Assembly: GCA_964401385.1 (NCBI GenBank)
Contig: CAYNYF010000133.1
Coordinates: forward strand, 1 to 5,242
Direction of reading: 5' to 3'
DNA: 5,242 nt
Source of the DNA: CAYNYF01 sp964401385
GTDB lineage: Bacteria > Planctomycetota > Phycisphaerae > SM23-33
Shown: positions 1-5,066 of the stretch, piece by piece
How positions within the stretch are numbered: position 1 is the stretch's first letter
Layout of the letters: every line of letters begins with the position of its first letter
The notes under the pieces: model-generated
Database searches by the model: none
The model's input: only the letters and a program-made list of their open reading frames with translations
Told to the model about the DNA's origin: nothing
Made by a program: the position numbers and the translations under genes

Positions 1-62
1 AGCTCGCTCGATGGCACCTGCTGCCGGAACTTACACAAGACTCTTGACGCTATCGGCCCAAT

Positions 63-80
63 GGTTTGTCTTGACAAACC
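63..80. promoter_or_regulatory. Perfect inverted repeat overlapping the -35 box (possible operator)
   Basis: GGTTTGTC and GACAAACC are exact reverse complements separated by only TT. They form an 18-bp dyad that contains the whole TTGACA -35 element of the promoter for the PEP-CTERM gene. A repressor dimer bound here would block RNA polymerase, so the site is a natural operator candidate. No regulator gene lies in the window and I do not recognise the site as belonging to a named regulator family. The dyad is seen directly; its operator role is inferred. Confidence 0.45.
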
Positions 81-98
81 GGCGATTGCGAATATAAT
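71..98 (+). promoter_or_regulatory. Consensus sigma70-type promoter for the PEP-CTERM gene
   Basis: The -35 hexamer TTGACA (71-76) and the -10 hexamer TATAAT (93-98) both match the housekeeping consensus perfectly and are separated by 16 bp. Transcription would start near base 105, leaving a leader of about 100 nt before the ATG at 204. A full-consensus promoter is rare by chance in sequence this GC-rich, and it points at a gene with a strong ribosome-binding site, so the call is firm. Such a strong promoter would probably need restraint, which fits the dyad over its -35 box. Confidence 0.8.
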
Positions 99-190
99 GT
101 TCTCCGCTCGCTGCGTCGTCACTAAGCTCAGGCGCTTCTCCAACTTGCGGAACGGGCGATTCCGGTTCTTCGGCCGGGGCGTCCAAACAA

Positions 191-198
191 AAGGAGGT
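191..198 (+). promoter_or_regulatory. Strong Shine-Dalgarno site for the PEP-CTERM gene
   Basis: AAGGAGGT is a full match to the anti-Shine-Dalgarno end of 16S rRNA and sits 5 nt before the ATG at 204. It fixes the start of the 560-codon gene. Just upstream in the leader, two short stems, 148-152 with 160-164 and 162-165 with 174-177, share bases and cannot form together. Confidence 0.85.
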
Positions 199-203
199 AC
201 ACC

Positions 204-1886
204 ATGTGTAGGCTCTCTGCTGCTTGGTTTGTGCTCGCGCTGTTCGTGGCATGTCAGGTGACTTCGGCCGGGACGATGCCGCTGCTGGAGACCTATGACG
301 ACGACCCCATCGGGAACGCCGCCCCCGTGACACAAGGCGAAACGTGGACCGAGCTGCACGACGATGACTGGTCCGTCGAGCCGGACGGCGCCGGCCATGA
401 CTACCGCGGCTCGCTCAGCGTCGCCAGCGGCGTCGTCTGGAACCACGCCCGTCCTGGGGAAATCCCCGGCATGTTGGGCGCCGACTTCACGGCTTGCGTC
501 GACTTCGAGATCCAGGAACTCAACGCCGAGACGACCGACGGGAGCATGAGCATTGGTCTGAACTGTCTGCACACCCCCTTCCCCGTGAGCTCGTATCGGG
601 CCATGTACTACCCCGTGGCCACGAGTGGCTCCGCGGACAGGCACGAGCGGCTTGTTCTCATGGATACCGGAAACTTCACCAGCATGGTCATTTCGGCCGG
701 AAGCCTGCCCGCCGTCACCGACGGGTCGTTGACCTACACGCTGTCGGTCACCGGCCGTTACGCGACGCCCGGGAACCCCGACAGCACGCTGACGCTGGAC
801 GCGGTCCTGAGCAACGGCACCTCGGCGGTCGTGGCCACTCTGGTCGATCCAGCGCCTATCTCGCATACCGGACGTGTCGGCTTCACCATTGCCGGCTCCG
901 CCTGGGACAACGTCGCCGGCTCCATGAAGGTCGACCACGACAACCTGTCGGTCCAGGCGGCCGGGCCCGACGTCAAGCGGCTCATCTGGGGCATCAAGAG
1001 CGACGGCGACGACAAGGACCCGCCGTCGGGCCCGGCCTCGATGCCGCCGGCGCGGCTGTTCTACTTCGACGATTCGGGGGCCAACCCGGCCCAGGACGTC
1101 GGAGTCGTGTCCCTCCGGAGCCAGCAGAACATCGACGTCGACGCCCTGGCGGTCACGCCGGCCGGGTGGCTGTACGCCTTCGAGCTATTCCACGGAACCG
1201 AGCCCAGCTCGCCGGTGAACGCCTCGCGGCTGGTCCGTCTGGACCCCGCCACGGCCGTCGCCACGCCCATCGGCGGCACCCACGAGAGGGAGATGCGCGG
1301 CGCGGGCATGACCATCGAAGGCACCCTGTGGGCCCTGGACGCCATGAACGACGAGGTGGTCAAGGTCAATCCGGCCACCGGCGGCGTCGGCGGCGCCTTG
1401 GCGCTCACCCTCGAGGGCAACCCCTACGACCTCAGCGACCGCTGCGACCTGGCGTTCGACGCTGACGGCACCGCCTGGGTCGTCGACCGGGCCGAGGTGG
1501 TGATCGGCGGCTCCCCGTTCATGGTGCCGGCCTTCTACACGGTGGACCTCGACACCGGCGAGATGACGAAGATGGGCGTCGACGATTACACCGGTCCGGA
1601 ACCTCCCGACGGCAATCCCATCCTTCAGTACGTGGGCTGCGCCTTCTCGCCGAATGCTGCGACCGATCCGACGAAGCTGTTCAGCCTGGACATCTCCTCC
1701 GACGAGGACGTGTTCTACAACGACGTGGACGGCGGCTTCGCCCGGCTCGGCGCGGGGCCCACGAGCATCCTGATGACCTACTTCGACTCCGGCCGCGGCG
1801 ACCTTGGGGCCGCTGCCATCCCCGAGCCGATGACGATGGTCCTGCTGGGCCTCGGCGCGTTGGCGCTGATTCGTCGGCGCCGGTAG
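204..1886 (+). CDS. Secreted PEP-CTERM protein with beta-sandwich and beta-propeller-like regions
   Basis: A 560-residue exported protein of unknown specific function. Residues 1-22 form a signal peptide: R3, a hydrophobic core, and a likely signal peptidase I cut after VTSA. The 'FVAC' at 14-17 is a weak lipobox alternative. Residues 23 to about 253 are rich in beta-type, Asp/Gly/Thr sequence resembling concanavalin/LamG-like sandwich domains. Residues from about 254 to 530 contain repeated blade-like strings ('LAVTPAGWLYAFE', 'MTIEGTLWALD', 'LAFDADGTAWVVD'), suggesting a beta-propeller. The tail at 539-560 is a textbook PEP-CTERM signal: IPEP, a hydrophobic helix, then RRRR. In known systems such tails are processed by an exosortase and the proteins reach the cell surface or extracellular matrix. 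No exosortase is present here. The ATG is set by AAGGAGGT 5 nt upstream. The gene appears monocistronic, behind a perfect consensus promoter. The sorting call is secure; the domain folds are inferred from sequence texture. Confidence 0.9.
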   Translation: MCRLSAAWFVLALFVACQVTSAGTMPLLETYDDDPIGNAAPVTQGETWTELHDDDWSVEPDGAGHDYRGSLSVASGVVWNHARPGEIPGMLGADFTACVDFEIQELNAETTDGSMSIGLNCLHTPFPVSSYRAMYYPVATSGSADRHERLVLMDTGNFTSMVISAGSLPAVTDGSLTYTLSVTGRYATPGNPDSTLTLDAVLSNGTSAVVATLVDPAPISHTGRVGFTIAGSAWDNVAGSMKVDHDNLSVQAAGPDVKRLIWGIKSDGDDKDPPSGPASMPPARLFYFDDSGANPAQDVGVVSLRSQQNIDVDALAVTPAGWLYAFELFHGTEPSSPVNASRLVRLDPATAVATPIGGTHEREMRGAGMTIEGTLWALDAMNDEVVKVNPATGGVGGALALTLEGNPYDLSDRCDLAFDADGTAWVVDRAEVVIGGSPFMVPAFYTVDLDTGEMTKMGVDDYTGPEPPDGNPILQYVGCAFSPNAATDPTKLFSLDISSDEDVFYNDVDGGFARLGAGPTSILMTYFDSGRGDLGAAAIPEPMTMVLLGLGALALIRRRR

Positions 1887-2194
1887 AGCCCGCTGAAGCC
1901 GGCAACGTAGAGCAAGCAGTAATCTGAAAGCCGTTTGTCTCTGAGTCCTCGGGCCGCCGGCTCGGCGTCGGGGAGCAGGCGGAATGCAACTCGATGACGT
2001 CTACGGCCTCGTCGCCTGGAATGTCGCGCTTCTCATAACCGGCGGGGCGAGCGGTTCCCGCCGTGGGGGGTGCGCGACAGCTTGCCCGGCCGGCCAGCCG
2101 CGCGGGAAAAATCCGCCCCTTCCCCCTTCCCTCCGCGCCGCTGACCCCTATAACGGCCGGTGCAGCCGCCCCGACAAGGCAAGGAGAGACAGCC
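1887..2194. other. Intergenic stretch without a convincing gene
   Basis: These 308 bases separate the PEP-CTERM gene from the broken gene at 2195. Open frames cross it on both strands, but none has a good ribosome-binding site or a recognisable product. A 7-bp GC stem (CGGCGGG at 2040-2046 with CCCGCCG at 2057-2063) lacks a following T-run and so is not a clear intrinsic terminator. A TATAAC at 2149-2154 could be a -10 box for the gene at 2195, but it has no matching -35 box. The stretch 2111-2133 is strongly pyrimidine-rich on the + strand. No clear terminator is seen for the PEP-CTERM gene, so readthrough into the next gene is possible. Confidence 0.6.
2181..2186 (+). promoter_or_regulatory. 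Shine-Dalgarno site for the truncated VDDFLI gene
   Basis: AAGGAG lies 8 nt before the ATG at 2195, an ideal spacing. It shows that the broken reading frame downstream is a genuine gene start and not a chance ORF. Confidence 0.7.
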
Positions 2195-2362
2195 ATGGCG
2201 CCGATCGACATCGGCAACGGCCGAGAGTCGCTGGTGGACGACTTCCTGATCGACTCGATGCGGAACAGCCGCCTGCGGCTCGCCCGCCCGGAAAGGCGCG
2301 CTGGGCGGCAGCATCGTCACTGCGGAACTGCCGTAAGGAAAGTGGAGATAGCAGATGGCTAA
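2195..2362 (+). pseudogene. 5' remnant of a VDD(Y/F)LI-type glycoside-hydrolase-like gene
   Basis: The frame opens with a proper ribosome-binding site. Its first ~36 residues (IDIGNGRESLVDDFLIDSM, then RLRLARPERR) match what I recall as the amino end of large planctomycete proteins related to five-bladed-propeller glycosidases (GH32/GH43-like), where a 'LFVDDYLID' string is followed by 'RLxLHxPxRR'. Those proteins are several hundred residues long. Here the resemblance ends near base 2304, and the frame continues through unrelated sequence into the repeat at 2325, stopping at 2360-2362 after 55 codons. The catalytic part is therefore missing from the window. Its last bases overlap the start of the 609-codon ORF by 8 nt in another frame. 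Likely a gene truncated by deletion or insertion at the repeat; an assembly join at the repeat is an alternative. The gene start is well supported; the family is from memory. Confidence 0.55.
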
Positions 2363-2424
2363 AGCGAGTCACTCCCCCGGCCCCTTCGCCCGGTACCGGA
2401 ACGGCTACTGCGAACAGGCGCGGG
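2325..2424 (+). repeat. Interspersed direct repeat, copy 1 (carries RBS and start codon)
   Basis: This stretch matches 4854-4977 in the same orientation. Shared blocks are GAACTGCC followed by a purine-rich run, then TGGAGAT(A/T)GCAGATGG, then a block of about 48 bp (2377-2424) with only 3 mismatches, starting in the C-rich run and ending GAACAGGCGCGGG. Between them copy 2 has about 21 extra bases and the two copies differ in the C-rich approach. Copy 1 contains the palindrome CCGGTACCGG at 2390-2399. It joins the truncated gene at 2195 to the 609-codon ORF and supplies that ORF's GGAGA (2344-2348) and ATG (2355). It has the look of a short interspersed mobile or recombining repeat, but the family is not recognised. 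Confidence 0.75.
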
Positions 2425-4184
2425 GCGTCATCGAGAAAGGCCACGTGGTCACCATAACGAGCGCGCATTTCGCCCAGGAGAATCTGACCGCCCCCCGCGG
2501 GACGGCGGAGGATCGACGCCGAGCGTTCGTCTGCCTGGACACCCTCATCGACGCCCAGATCGGTCGGCGCGCAATCGCCAAGCCCCTGAACGTCGCAGGC
2601 CTGGACGGGCGCGGCACGTGGTCCATGGCCGTGGACGACACCACCGGCAGCGGGCCGTGCTTCAACCTGGAGGACTTCATCGGCTCGGAGATCATCCAGA
2701 TTTTCCTGGAGGACCGGGTCAAGGACCACGGCGACTGGCCGGATGGTCTTCAGGACCGTCTCAAAGTGTGCCTGGCCAACGCCGTTCGCTGCGGCGAAAG
2801 GCGCAGTGTGCGGCTCAGCTACACCAATCCGGTGGCGATGGGCATCGAGTGTTCGGCCTTGGCCGGAGAGCTGCTGGGGATCGGCGAGTTCCTCGCCTAC
2901 GCCCGCCGGCGGCTGGCGGCGTGGCGGAAGTTCACCGAGCGCGCCGGAACCTTCGAGGAGTTCAACTCCTCCTGCTACGGCGGGGTCACGCTGCCGCACA
3001 TCGCCTACCTGGCCGAGTGGGCGCAGGATAAGGACATCCGCGCCAAGGCCCTGTACATGGAACGGCTCTACTTCGACCACGTCTGCGATTTCTACCACGG
3101 CGGCACCGGCGAGCTGTCCATGCCGCAGGCGCGGGCGTACGCCGACCGGCTGGCCGGCACGCAGCTCCATGACTACCTCACCCACGTGCTGGTCGATCGC
3201 GGATTGGCAGCCGAAGCGCGGGCGGCCGGCCTGGGTCCGCCGCCGGCGCGGCGGCGACTGGGGCGGCAATACTATTGCCACGCCACAGCCAGGCAGATCC
3301 AGCGTCTCTTCCGAGGGTTTCGCCGGCCGCGGGAGACGCGCGTCTTCTGCGAGTGGATCGGGCGCGATCACGTAGGCCCCCTTCGGCAGGCGCCTCCGGC
3401 CTCGAGGGGTCCGCACACCCGCCGACGGGAACTGGTCAACTGGCGGACGGAGGAATTCTGCCTCGGCTCGGTCAATGAGATCGATTGCTGGGAGCAGCGG
3501 CGTGCGGCCGGGGGATTCATCCGCACGCCCGCCGGCTCCGCCATGATTTCCTGGAAGCCGATCATCCGCGTTGCCGGTTGCGACGAGGATGAGCAGCAGC
3601 ATCGCTGGCCGACGCTGATGTATTTCAACTTCTGCTCCGGGCAGGACCGCGGGACGCTGCTGGCGGGCGTCAGCCCGGTTCCGATCGACGGTGGATGGCT
3701 GTGCGGGTCGCACTGGCGGCAGAGGGTCCGCGGGAAAGTCCCGGACGTGTCGGTGGACTTGGGGTTCGACATCGACGGCCTGGGCCGGGGCGTGCGTCCG
3801 CCCCCGCTGGAGATCGGACGGACGTGGCAGCTCGACGTCGGGCAGAGCACCGTCAGCCTGCTGCTCATGGGCGGGCACAGCGACGCCACGGAGGCTGAGC
3901 CGCGCGTTGCCAGGACGCCGAACGGGTGGAGAATCTCGCTGCTGCGGCCGGAGGATTTCGAGCTGGACTGGGCCCGCCCGCCGGAGGTTGGCCTGGCGTT
4001 CGTGCTGGACGTCTCGCCGAGGGGGAAAGCGCCGGCGTTTCGCGACGCCGCCTGGCGCCTGTCCGGGACGAGCCTGACCTGCCGGGCGACCGTCGGGCGG
4101 CGGCGCCTGAGCTTGCGATACGATCCTCCCGGGATCGACCGGCTGACCAAGCAGGCGAGATTCTTTGACGTGCGAGAGGCATGA
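2355..4184 (+). CDS. Uncharacterised predicted alpha-toroid protein, carbohydrate-enzyme-like
   Basis: A 609-residue protein with no signal peptide, so probably cytoplasmic. Residues ~48-285 are helix-rich and contain GRGTWSMAVDD (85-95), NLEDFIGSE (104-112), YTNPVAMGIE (156-165), EEFNSSCYGG (201-210) and FYHGGTGELSMPQARAYADRL (246-266). The FCLGSVNEIDCWEQRR string is at 368-383, and residues ~410-609 look like a beta-sandwich. This order recalls a family in bacteria and fungi with EFNSPTYxGV, a 'GPHSRAY'-like motif and LGSVNxxDxWxQRR, reminiscent of (alpha/alpha)6-barrel plus beta-sandwich lyases or hydrolases. I know of no proven reaction for it. The ATG at 2355 has GGAGA 6 nt upstream, but both lie in the repeat, so the first ~23 residues are probably repeat-derived. 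A GTG at 2445 (residue 31) preceded by GAGAAAGG is a possible alternative start, and the original start may be lost. Real on this strand because of the motifs; function unknown. Confidence 0.8.
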   Translation: MAKASHSPGPFARYRNGYCEQARGVIEKGHVVTITSAHFAQENLTAPRGTAEDRRRAFVCLDTLIDAQIGRRAIAKPLNVAGLDGRGTWSMAVDDTTGSGPCFNLEDFIGSEIIQIFLEDRVKDHGDWPDGLQDRLKVCLANAVRCGERRSVRLSYTNPVAMGIECSALAGELLGIGEFLAYARRRLAAWRKFTERAGTFEEFNSSCYGGVTLPHIAYLAEWAQDKDIRAKALYMERLYFDHVCDFYHGGTGELSMPQARAYADRLAGTQLHDYLTHVLVDRGLAAEARAAGLGPPPARRRLGRQYYCHATARQIQRLFRGFRRPRETRVFCEWIGRDHVGPLRQAPPASRGPHTRRRELVNWRTEEFCLGSVNEIDCWEQRRAAGGFIRTPAGSAMISWKPIIRVAGCDEDEQQHRWPTLMYFNFCSGQDRGTLLAGVSPVPIDGGWLCGSHWRQRVRGKVPDVSVDLGFDIDGLGRGVRPPPLEIGRTWQLDVGQSTVSLLLMGGHSDATEAEPRVARTPNGWRISLLRPEDFELDWARPPEVGLAFVLDVSPRGKAPAFRDAAWRLSGTSLTCRATVGRRRLSLRYDPPGIDRLTKQARFFDVREA

Positions 4185-4300
4185 CGCCAGATCGCATGAG
4201 TGGCGGCCTGAACGTGTTGGGTGGTATATCGCCAGATCAGATCCGTCGGATCGTCCGGGAAGCCGGAAGCAGACGGTCCGGCCGGCCGGGACCGGGCTGT

Positions 4301-4392
4301 ACCATTCGCAACCATTCGCAACCAATGAGTACCATTCGATACCGTTCTGTACCATTCGATACCATTGAGTACCATTGAGTACCATTGAGTAC
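4301..4392. repeat. 10-bp tandem repeat (ACCATTCGxx / ACCATTGAGT)
   Basis: Nine consecutive 10-bp units start at 4301, each beginning ACC: two ACCATTCGCA, one ACCAATGAGT, ACCATTCGAT, ACCGTTCTGT, ACCATTCGAT, then three identical ACCATTGAGT, followed by AC. The unit equals about one helical turn, so the same face is presented every time. The identical units at the right end suggest recent slippage-type expansion, with older, diverged units to the left. Base composition is far less GC-rich than the flanks. If the toroid mRNA runs to the terminator at 4492, the array lies in its 3' untranslated region. Its role is unknown. Confidence 0.9.
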
Positions 4393-4491
4393 GGTTTGAA
4401 AATCCCGAAGTGCTTGGGCCGCAATGCCTTGTGGATTTGAACGTCCGATAACTGCGGTTGTTTGTCGACGTTCTTTCCCATCTTGCCCATT

Positions 4492-4528
4492 CTGCCCAAA
4501 CGGCCGGGGGCTTTGTTTGGCAGTTTTT
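4492..4528 (+). terminator. Probable rho-independent terminator
   Basis: CTGCCCAAAC (4492-4501) pairs with GTTTGGCAG (4515-4523) as a 9-bp stem with one bulged C. GCC/GGC can stack inside the loop, and the stem is followed at once by TTTTT (4524-4528). It is oriented to end transcription from the left, so it is the best terminator candidate for the toroid gene even though it lies about 308 nt past its stop codon. The short T-run leaves some doubt. Confidence 0.55.
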
Positions 4529-4535
4529 GCCTTTC

Positions 4536-4580
4536 CCGTCCCGCCTTCGCAGCCGATGCGGCTGCTTCGGCGGGCTACGG
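4536..4580. repeat. Large imperfect palindrome, REP-like
   Basis: The stem is built from nested arms: CCGT (4536-4539) with ACGG (4577-4580), CCCGCC (4540-4545) with GGCGGG (4569-4574), an internal TTC/TTC loop, then GCAGCCG (4549-4555) with CGGCTGC (4559-4565) closing on ATG. This gives 17 base pairs in 45 nt. It starts 8 nt after the terminator's T-run. The CCGCCTTCGC / GCTTCGGCGG edges look like an interspersed palindromic element, not a terminator, because no T-run follows. It could form a stable hairpin in RNA or a cruciform in DNA. Only one copy is seen here. Confidence 0.65.
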
Positions 4581-4648
4581 CTCCCGGTTCCGTGTTCCGG
4601 TCTTCCGGTCTCCTGACTACCGCCTACTGGCTCCTGGCTACTGTCTCA
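4581..4648. repeat. Degenerate low-complexity tract
   Basis: A run of short degenerate units made of TTCCGG, CTCCTG, CTACCG and CTACTGG variants, with irregular 7-8 bp spacing, fills most of this stretch. It looks like decayed simple-sequence DNA. No coding or structural role is apparent. Confidence 0.4.
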
Positions 4649-4686
4649 CGCTGCACGCGCAGCGCGCCCTCCACCCTCTCCCCGCG

Positions 4687-4715
4687 CGTTCACGTATGCG
4701 CGCGCAAACGCTTTC
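4687..4715. repeat. 29-bp direct repeat, copy A
   Basis: It begins CGTTCAC and ends with GCGCGCGCAAACGCTTTC. Copy B at 4797-4825 has the same length with 26 of 29 bases identical, the last 18 exactly. Read on the minus strand, the core GAAAGCGTTTGC resembles the CG-centred half-symmetric operators of LacI/CcpA-type regulators. No regulator or target gene is in the window, so the operator reading is speculative. Confidence 0.6.
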
Positions 4716-4796
4716 CCAAAACCGGATCCCGGCCGGGAAGCCCCTCCGGCCGCGAGAGATAAAAATCTCAGAAAACCCCCCTCCCCCCGGCCGGAA

Positions 4797-4825
4797 CGTT
4801 CACATCCGCGCGCGCAAACGCTTTC
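4797..4825. repeat. 29-bp direct repeat, copy B
   Basis: This is the partner of the 4687-4715 repeat, starting exactly 110 bp downstream. The three mismatches fall in the short segment after CGTTCAC, while the GCGCGCGCAAACGCTTTC part is invariant. Here the minus-strand core extends to GCGAAAGCGTTTGCG, which is more symmetric than in copy A. It lies just before copy 2 of the 100-bp interspersed repeat. Confidence 0.6.
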
Positions 4826-4853
4826 GCATCCCGGCGCGGAGCGCGTCCCGGCC

Positions 4854-4977
4854 GAACTGCCATGAGAAAAGGCGCTACAGCGCTGAAGCCAATGGAGATT
4901 GCAGATGGGTGAATTGTATTATCCTCCCCCCGGGCCCTTCGCCCGGTACCGCAGCGGCTACTGCGAACAGGCGCGGG
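4854..4977 (+). repeat. Interspersed direct repeat, copy 2
   Basis: Same orientation as copy 1 at 2325-2424. It retains GAACTGCC, GGAGATTGCAGATGG and the 48-bp C-rich-to-GAACAGGCGCGGG block (3 mismatches). It carries about 21 extra bases near 4870-4891 that include a small hairpin (GCGCT-AC-AGCGC). The right edge at 4977 leads directly into a REP-like inverted pair. The two copies bracket the toroid gene and its whole downstream repeat cluster. Confidence 0.75.
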
Positions 4978-4991
4978 CGAAAAGCGAGTAG
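4905..4991 (+). other. Short ORF carried by repeat copy 2
   Basis: GGAGA (4894-4898) sits 6 nt before an ATG that opens a 28-codon frame ending in TAG inside the next hairpin. Its peptide shares PGPFARYRxGYCEQAR with residues 8-23 of the toroid ORF, 15 of 16 residues identical. The 3-base length difference upstream keeps the frame, and of the base differences in the shared block only one changes an amino acid. It could be the stub of a lost gene that began like the toroid ORF, or a chance frame in a conserved DNA repeat. Translation is unproven. Confidence 0.25.
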
Positions 4992-5066
4992 GGCGGGGCT
5001 ACTGCCCCGCGGAAGCTTTCTCGAAGGGCTGGCTCGCGGGGCGGCGGGGCGGTAGCCCCGCCCTAC
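4988..5066. repeat. Inverted pair of REP-like GC hairpins
   Basis: The left arm (4988-5010), starting GTAGGGCGGGGCTAC, is the reverse complement of 5044-5066 with one mismatch in 23. Each arm also folds on itself: GCGGGGC-TACT-GCCCCGC on the left (4993-5010) and GGCGGGGC-GGTA-GCCCCGCC on the right (5043-5062). Two palindromic units facing each other over a 32-35 bp gap is the arrangement of REP doublets (REPINs), which in other bacteria are moved by RAYT transposases. No transposase gene is present here. Confidence 0.7.

Noticed and set aside
12..24. Possible sigma54 promoter (TGGCAC), of interest because some PEP-CTERM genes use sigma54
   Set aside because: The GG and GC dinucleotides are 8 bp apart instead of the required 10, and no TTGC follows at the right position. 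The sigma70 consensus at 71-98 explains the gene.
31..333. 100-codon minus-strand frame over the promoter and signal-peptide region
   Set aside because: It lies opposite a consensus promoter, leader and gene start, and shows no domain.
494..1465. 323-codon + strand frame inside the PEP-CTERM gene
   Set aside because: Arg/His/Gly-rich low-complexity product typical of an off-frame reading of GC-rich coding DNA, with no motif.
2040..2063. Intrinsic terminator for the PEP-CTERM gene
   Set aside because: A 7-bp GC stem exists but no T-run follows, and it lies more than 150 nt past the stop codon.
2149..2154. TATAAC as a -10 box for the truncated gene
   Set aside because: The region about 17 bp upstream is a C/T-rich run with no -35 resemblance; too weak to list as a promoter.
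1984..2457. 157-codon + strand frame across the intergenic gap, and a 178-codon minus frame at 1681-2217
   Set aside because: Neither has a good ribosome-binding site or a recognisable product. The first overlaps both the truncated gene and the toroid start out of frame, and the second lies antisense to the PEP-CTERM gene's end.
2148..4499. 783-codon open frame on the minus strand opposite the toroid gene
   Set aside because: It is rich in Pro, Arg and Ala with no recognisable domain, lacks a ribosome-binding site, starts in a simple repeat and reads through the decamer array. The + strand frame carries the family motifs, so this is an antisense shadow of a high-GC gene.
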